From NCBI GenBank assembly GCA_049653045.1, contig JBASFN010000114.1, forward strand, positions 1-10,489: a DNA stretch of 10,489 bases. Direction: 5' to 3'. The position numbers were made by a program, and so were the translations under genes. How positions within the stretch are numbered: the first letter of the stretch is position 1; each line of letters starts with the position of its first letter. Of this stretch, positions 6,927-10,489 are shown piece after piece. The notes under the pieces are model-generated. The model made no database searches. It was not told where the DNA came from and saw only the letters and a list, made by a program, of their open reading frames with translations. Source of the stretch: UBA7657 sp049653045. Its GTDB lineage: Bacteria > Pseudomonadota > Alphaproteobacteria > Micavibrionales > Micavibrionaceae.

Positions 6927-7919
6927 ATGCCAACAATCGGTGTCATCGGCGGCGGCGCATGGGGAACGGCTCTCGCGCAAGTATTCGCAAAAAATGGCCG
7001 CGACACGACCCTCTGGGCGCGTGAAACCGAAGTCGTCACTGCCATCAACGAAAAACATGAAAACACCGTTTTCCTCCCCGGCATCCCGCTCGACAAACGC
7101 CTGAAAGCCACAGGCGCATTAGACGACATCGCGGCGAAAGACATTCTCGTCCTCGTCTCCCCCGCGCAATTCGTCCGCGCCACACTGGGCAGCTTGAAAA
7201 AGGACATCAAGAATAAACCCGTCGTCATCTGCGCCAAGGGCATAGAACTGAATACCGGCCTTCTCCTCTCACAAGTCGCCGAAGAAACCGCGCCGGACAG
7301 CAAAATCGCCATCCTCACCGGCCCCACCTTTGCTGGCGAAATAGCACGTGGCCTCCCCGCCGCCATCACCATCGCGGCGCACAACAAAGCCCTCGCCGAA
7401 CAACTACAAACCCATCTCGGCGCAAAATATTTCCGCGCCTACATCACCGATGACATGATCGGCGCGCAAGTCTCCGGCGCCATCAAAAACGTCATCGCCA
7501 TCGCCTGCGGTATTTCCCACGGCCTGAAAATGGGCGACAGCGCAAGGGCTGCATTGATAACAAGAGGCCTCGCCGAAATCACCCGCCTTGCCGTCGCTCT
7601 TGGCGGGAAACGCGAAACCGTCACAGGCCTCTGCGGCGTCGGCGACCTCATGCTCACCTGCTCCTCCATGCAATCGCGCAATTTCTCGCTGGGCGCAGCA
7701 TTAGGCGAAGGCAAAACACTGGAACAAGTGCTCGGCCCCAGAAAAGAAGTCACCGAGGGCGTCTACACCGCCCGCGCCACGCTGGAACTCGCAAAGAAAT
7801 ATAAGATAGACATGCCCATCACCCGCGCCGTCAGCCAATGCCTGAACGACGGCCTCCCGGTTGACAAAGCCATCGAAGAGTTATTGAATCGTCCCATGAA
7901 AGAGGAGTCCTCGCTATGA
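6927..7919 (+). CDS. gpsA: Glycerol-3-phosphate dehydrogenase [NAD(P)+]
   Basis: A 330-residue cytosolic enzyme that reduces dihydroxyacetone phosphate to sn-glycerol 3-phosphate, the backbone of membrane phospholipids. The N-terminal Rossmann fold begins IGVIGGGAWGTAL (nucleotide loop at residues 8-13). It is followed by the TGPTFAGEIARGLPAA segment, GAIKNV with the catalytic Lys187, and GLCGVGDLMLTCSS, all typical of the family at normal length. AAGGAA stands six bases before the start. The last bases overlap the next gene as ATGA. tsaD-gpsA linkage is common in alphaproteobacteria. Confidence 0.97.
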   Translation: MPTIGVIGGGAWGTALAQVFAKNGRDTTLWARETEVVTAINEKHENTVFLPGIPLDKRLKATGALDDIAAKDILVLVSPAQFVRATLGSLKKDIKNKPVVICAKGIELNTGLLLSQVAEETAPDSKIAILTGPTFAGEIARGLPAAITIAAHNKALAEQLQTHLGAKYFRAYITDDMIGAQVSGAIKNVIAIACGISHGLKMGDSARAALITRGLAEITRLAVALGGKRETVTGLCGVGDLMLTCSSMQSRNFSLGAALGEGKTLEQVLGPRKEVTEGVYTARATLELAKKYKIDMPITRAVSQCLNDGLPVDKAIEELLNRPMKEESSL

Positions 7920-8485
7920 AAAATATGTGCTGCCCGATAACAGGAGCCTATCTGCCCCGCTTCCTGCCCGCCGTTCTGCTGGGATTTGGATTTATCTTCC
8001 TCTCCGGTTTCATTCTCCACGGCCAGATATTAATGAGCACCTACGAACAAACGCCGCAACTCTGGCGCACCCCTGAAGAAATGGGACAATATTTTCCCTT
8101 CATGCTTCTCATGCAATTCCTGACCGCCTTCTTCGTCGGCGTTCTTTACATTAAAAACCACGAGGGCAAAGGCGCATGCGAGGGCATTCGCTTCGGCATC
8201 ATGGTCGGCCTCCTGATGGGCGTCCTTCATATGTGCGCCTATGCGTGGATGCCAATTTCCCTCAACCTTGCCCTCGCTTGGTTCGCTGACGGCCTTATAA
8301 AAGGCCTCGGCCTCGGCCTGATCTTTTCCCTGATTTACAAACCCTCTGGCTGTTGCGGAAATCAATCCTGCGGCAAGGGCGAATGCAAATGCGCCGCGAC
8401 GCCACCCACAAGCGGCGGCGGATGTTGCTCCACGGGCACGGAAGTTAAAAAAGACAAAGGCGGATGTTGCGGTACTGGCTCGTAA
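7916..8485 (+). CDS. Four-helix membrane protein with cysteine-rich tail
   Basis: A 189-residue protein that I do not recognise. Hydrophobic helices lie at about 16-35, 59-79, 91-113 and 117-141, linked by short loops with KNHEGKGACEGIRFG in the middle; this resembles small uncharacterised four-helix DUF families. The tail is unusual: residues 146-185 contain nine cysteines (CC at 146-147, 170-171 and 184-185, singles at 152, 157 and 159) among Gly, Lys and Thr. A further CC lies at residues 5-6. With an even helix number both ends should be on the same side, so the two cysteine groups could bind one metal site. Metal or thiol chemistry is inferred only. AGGAG lies eight bases before the start, which overlaps gpsA (ATGA). 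The gene end overlaps the EVE gene by 22 bases. Confidence 0.8.
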   Translation: MKNMCCPITGAYLPRFLPAVLLGFGFIFLSGFILHGQILMSTYEQTPQLWRTPEEMGQYFPFMLLMQFLTAFFVGVLYIKNHEGKGACEGIRFGIMVGLLMGVLHMCAYAWMPISLNLALAWFADGLIKGLGLGLIFSLIYKPSGCCGNQSCGKGECKCAATPPTSGGGCCSTGTEVKKDKGGCCGTGS

Positions 8486-8886
8486 AATCCGAACCTGCCG
8501 CCTATTCATGGCAACAAATGGTCAAGGACGCCGTCACCAACTGGAGCGGCGTCCGCAACCATCAAGCCGCGAATAATCTCAAATCCATGAAAAAGGGCGA
8601 CAAGGCGTTCTTTTATCACTCGAACGAAGGCAAGGAAATCGTCGGCATCGTCGAGATAGCGAAAGAGGCCTCCCCCGACCCCTCCGACGAAGCCGGAAAA
8701 TTCGTGATGGTGGATGTAAAGGCACTAAACCCCTTAGCAAATCCCGTCACCCTCTCCACAATGAAATCCACCCCGGCTCTAAAAGACATGGCCCTCATCA
8801 AACAATCCCGCCTGTCTGTCTGCCCGGTGACGGAAGGGGAATGGCAAGAAATTCTAAACCTGTCGTCATTGCGAGGAACAAAGTGA
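8464..8886 (+). CDS. EVE-domain protein (Thy28-like)
   Basis: A 140-residue cytosolic protein that is almost entirely one EVE domain, a PUA-like fold thought to recognise modified bases. Diagnostic are YWLVKSEP (4-11), WSGVRNHQAANNL (27-39), MKKGDKAFFYHSN (42-54) and a closing RLSVCPVTEGEW. The bacterial target is not known. Its start lies within the end of the preceding gene, AAAGG three bases before the ATG. The last seven codons and the TGA come from the left arm of a palindromic repeat, so the final residues (SSLRGTK) are probably not ancestral; homologs, as I recall them, end in a short Gly-containing tail. The domain core appears intact. Confidence 0.92.
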   Translation: MLRYWLVKSEPAAYSWQQMVKDAVTNWSGVRNHQAANNLKSMKKGDKAFFYHSNEGKEIVGIVEIAKEASPDPSDEAGKFVMVDVKALNPLANPVTLSTMKSTPALKDMALIKQSRLSVCPVTEGEWQEILNLSSLRGTK

Positions 8887-8946
8887 CGAAGCAATCCAGC
8901 TTATACAACACCCCACTAGATTGCTTCGCTTACGCTCGCAATGACG
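8864..8946. repeat. Dispersed-type palindromic repeat (GTCATTGCGAG class)
   Basis: CGTCATTGCGA (8864-8874) pairs exactly with 8936-8946, and CGAAGCAATC (8887-8896) pairs with GATTGCTTCG (8919-8928). The left arm carries about five extra bases between these blocks, and the centre is a loop at about 8900-8915. The sequence belongs to a palindrome type with GTCATTGCGAG and GAAGCAATCC that occurs in many copies in various bacterial genomes. It covers the EVE stop codon and ends 19 bases before the acs start. In RNA it would form a long hairpin, which may attenuate or separate transcription. No coding capacity of its own. Confidence 0.85.
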
Positions 8947-8965
8947 AATACGCGAGGAAATATTT

Positions 8966-10489
8966 ATGACCGAAACCCTAACCCCCTCAAACGAAACCAC
9001 CGAACACGCCCTCATCTCCGAAGAAAAATACCGGGAAATGTACGCGCAATCTCTCAGCAACCCCAACGGATTCTGGGCGGAAATGGCGGCACGCCTCGAT
9101 TGGATAAAAACCCCAACAAAAATTAAAAACACATCCTTCGCTCCCGGAAATATCTCCATCAACTGGTACGAGGACGGAATCTTAAACGCCTGTTACAACT
9201 GCATCGACCGCCACCTGCCGGAAAAAAAGAACGACATCGCCCTGATCTGGGAAGGCGACAATCCGTCTGAATCAAAAAAAATCACCTACGGCGAAGCGCA
9301 CACCGAAATTTCCCGCCTCGCAAACGCCCTGAAATCCCTGAACGTCAAAAAAGGCGACCGCGTTATCATCTACATGCCGATGATTCCAGAGGCCGCCTAC
9401 GCCATGCTCGCCTGCGCAAGGTTAGGAGCGGTTCATTCCGTCGTCTTCGGCGGCTTCTCCCCCAAAAGCCTCCGCGACCGCATCCACGACTGCGGTGCCA
9501 AAATAATCATCACCGCCGACGAAGGCGTCCGCGGCGGCAAAACCGTCCCCCTGAAAAACAACACCGACGAAGCCTTGCAGGAATGCCCCGACGTGGAACG
9601 TGTTTTGGTATTCAAACGAACGGGGGGGGAAATTGCATGGAGCGGCTTAACCATCAACGAAATTGACGAACTGCTTATACACAACACGTTAAATGAAATT
9701 TTGCATGGATTACAAATAACTCCAAAAATATCAAATCTTTTAAAAAGAAGAGAAAAATTAGAATATTTTTATGAGATTTGGAGAAAAAGCCCGAATGGAA
9801 GTGTAGTTAAAGCACATGAAGATTTGATAATCTCGGCTATCCAGATTGTTATTGAGGAACTGGGGCCGGAAGAATATTCAACGCGAACAGGCGTTCAAAT
9901 TAAGGAAGCGGAAAATTTCATCAACAGGCTAAATTCCTCCCAAAACAGGGACATCTGGTGGCACGAACTCATCGACGAACAATCCATCGAATGCCCATGC
10001 GAACCAATGAACGCCGAAGACCCTCTGTTCATCCTCTACACCTCCGGCTCCACCGGAAAACCCAAGGGCGTTTTGCACACCACAGGCGGCTACATGGTAT
10101 TCGCCGCGCTCACGCATGAAATCGTTTTCGACTATAAACCCGACGAAATTTACTGGTGCACGGCAGATGTTGGCTGGGTCACAGGCCACACCTACATCGT
10201 CTACGGCCCCCTCGCCAACGGCGCGGTTTCCCTGATGTTCGAGGGCGTCCCCAATTACCCCGACTGGTCGCGCTTCTGGCAAGTCATAGATAAACATAAA
10301 GTAAATATCTTCTACACCGCCCCCACGGCCATCCGCTCCCTGCTCCGCGCCGGCGATGAGTGGGTCAAAAAAACCAGCCGCAAATCCCTGCGACTTTTGG
10401 GCAGCGTCGGCGAACCGATCAACCACGAAGCATGGCTCTGGTACTATGAAATAATCGGCGAAAAACGCTGCCCCGTCATAGACACATGG
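8966..10489 (+). CDS. acs: Acetyl-CoA synthetase with internal insertion (3' end outside window)
   Basis: 508 codons are visible, in frame to the window end. The enzyme activates acetate with ATP and CoA to acetyl-CoA in the cytosol. Canonical parts are the N-terminal helix region (FWAEMAARLDW), YMPMIPEAAYAMLACARLGA, VVFGGFSP, the ATP loop YTSGSTGKPKG (358-368), WCTADVGWVTGH, MFEGVPN, YTAPTAIR and LLGSVGEPIN. It stops at VIDTW, near residue 414 of the Salmonella enzyme; the C-terminal domain with the acetylated Lys is not seen. Residues from about 226 to 326 have no counterpart in normal Acs (separate entry); without them the numbering fits the family. GAGGAAA ends five bases before the ATG. 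It lies downstream of a palindromic repeat, so it may have its own promoter, which I could not locate. Confidence 0.95.
   Translation, partial: MTETLTPSNETTEHALISEEKYREMYAQSLSNPNGFWAEMAARLDWIKTPTKIKNTSFAPGNISINWYEDGILNACYNCIDRHLPEKKNDIALIWEGDNPSESKKITYGEAHTEISRLANALKSLNVKKGDRVIIYMPMIPEAAYAMLACARLGAVHSVVFGGFSPKSLRDRIHDCGAKIIITADEGVRGGKTVPLKNNTDEALQECPDVERVLVFKRTGGEIAWSGLTINEIDELLIHNTLNEILHGLQITPKISNLLKRREKLEYFYEIWRKSPNGSVVKAHEDLIISAIQIVIEELGPEEYSTRTGVQIKEAENFINRLNSSQNRDIWWHELIDEQSIECPCEPMNAEDPLFILYTSGSTGKPKGVLHTTGGYMVFAALTHEIVFDYKPDEIYWCTADVGWVTGHTYIVYGPLANGAVSLMFEGVPNYPDWSRFWQVIDKHKVNIFYTAPTAIRSLLRAGDEWVKKTSRKSLRLLGSVGEPINHEAWLWYYEIIGEKRCPVIDTW
9641..9940 (+). other. In-frame insertion of about 100 codons inside acs
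   Basis: Between GGEIAW (ending at 9640) and NRDIWWHEL (from 9944) normal Acs has two to four residues, but here there are about 100. The block has no stop codon. My hand count over 9661-9900 gives 80 G+C of 240 (33%), against 62% in 9481-9540 and 67% in 10201-10260. Codons shift to AT-ending ones (AAA, ATA, TTA, AGA). The peptide is mostly helical by appearance, with charged amphipathic stretches (INEIDELLIHNTLNEIL; HEDLIISAIQIVIEEL; IKEAENFINRL). No terminal repeats or target duplication were found. The type of element and its function are unknown. Boundaries are uncertain by a few codons. Confidence 0.85.

Noticed and set aside
7902..7912. GAGG-AGT-CCTC hairpin hiding the ribosome site of the Cys-tailed gene
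   Set aside because: The stem is only four base pairs and occurs easily by chance.
8030..8509. 159-codon minus-strand open frame over the Cys-tailed gene
   Set aside because: It is a shadow of a plus-strand gene with good ribosome site and helix pattern; the antisense peptide has no family features.
9633..9708. TTGCATGG repeated at 9633-9640 and 9701-9708 as a target-site duplication of the Acs insert
   Set aside because: The second copy lies well inside the foreign block, and the 68-base spacing is not a multiple of three, so it cannot mark the in-frame insertion.
9641..9940. Intein in Acs
   Set aside because: It is too short, lacks Cys/Ser at the start and His-Asn at the end, and lies in a surface loop rather than an active-site motif.
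9929..10426. 165-codon minus-strand open frame inside acs
   Set aside because: It is antisense to strongly conserved Acs sequence; such frames arise from C-ending codons on the coding strand.

Overview
The window looks like chromosomal core sequence of an alphaproteobacterium. The evidence is the order of hemC, hemD, a mitofilin-like gene and a HemY-domain gene on the minus strand, divergent from tsaD-gpsA, which is an arrangement typical of that class. Coding DNA is rich in C- and A-ending codons and moderately G+C rich. I cannot name the genus; a Micavibrio- or Rhodospirillales-like lineage is only a guess.

Layout. Positions 1-323 hold no convincing intact gene, only a short coding-like frame that may be a frameshifted remnant. 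A rhomboid-family membrane protease (324-1085, plus) converges on a minus-strand tetrapyrrole cluster, overlapping it by the stop codons. Read in its own direction, that cluster is hemC (5816-4845), hemD (4842-4096), a mitofilin-like membrane protein carrying an N-terminal DNA-binding-type domain (4078-2483), and hemY (2446-1082). Spacings of 2, 17 and 36 bases suggest one operon that makes uroporphyrinogen III and two membrane proteins, analogous to enterobacterial hemCDXY. Only 27 bases separate hemC from the divergent plus-strand series tsaD (5844), gpsA (6927), a Cys-tailed four-helix membrane protein (7916), an EVE-domain protein (8464) and acetyl-CoA synthetase acs (8966, running off the end). 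The first four are separated by 9 bases or overlap, so they are probably co-transcribed. acs follows a palindromic repeat.

The most unusual point is in acs. A block of about 100 codons, around 33% G+C and in frame, sits inside an otherwise canonical synthetase, in a loop just before the Trp-Trp segment and ATP-binding motif. It lies 11 bases after a run of eight G. It looks like a recently acquired protein insertion, comparable in behaviour to the in-frame palindromic elements of Rickettsia but longer and apparently helical. Other points are a dispersed-type palindrome that supplies the last codons and stop of the EVE gene, the HTH-mitofilin fusion, a cysteine-rich tail on a membrane protein, a HemY C-terminus that appears to have lost most of an expected metal-binding cysteine set, and overlapping divergent promoters at hemC/tsaD.
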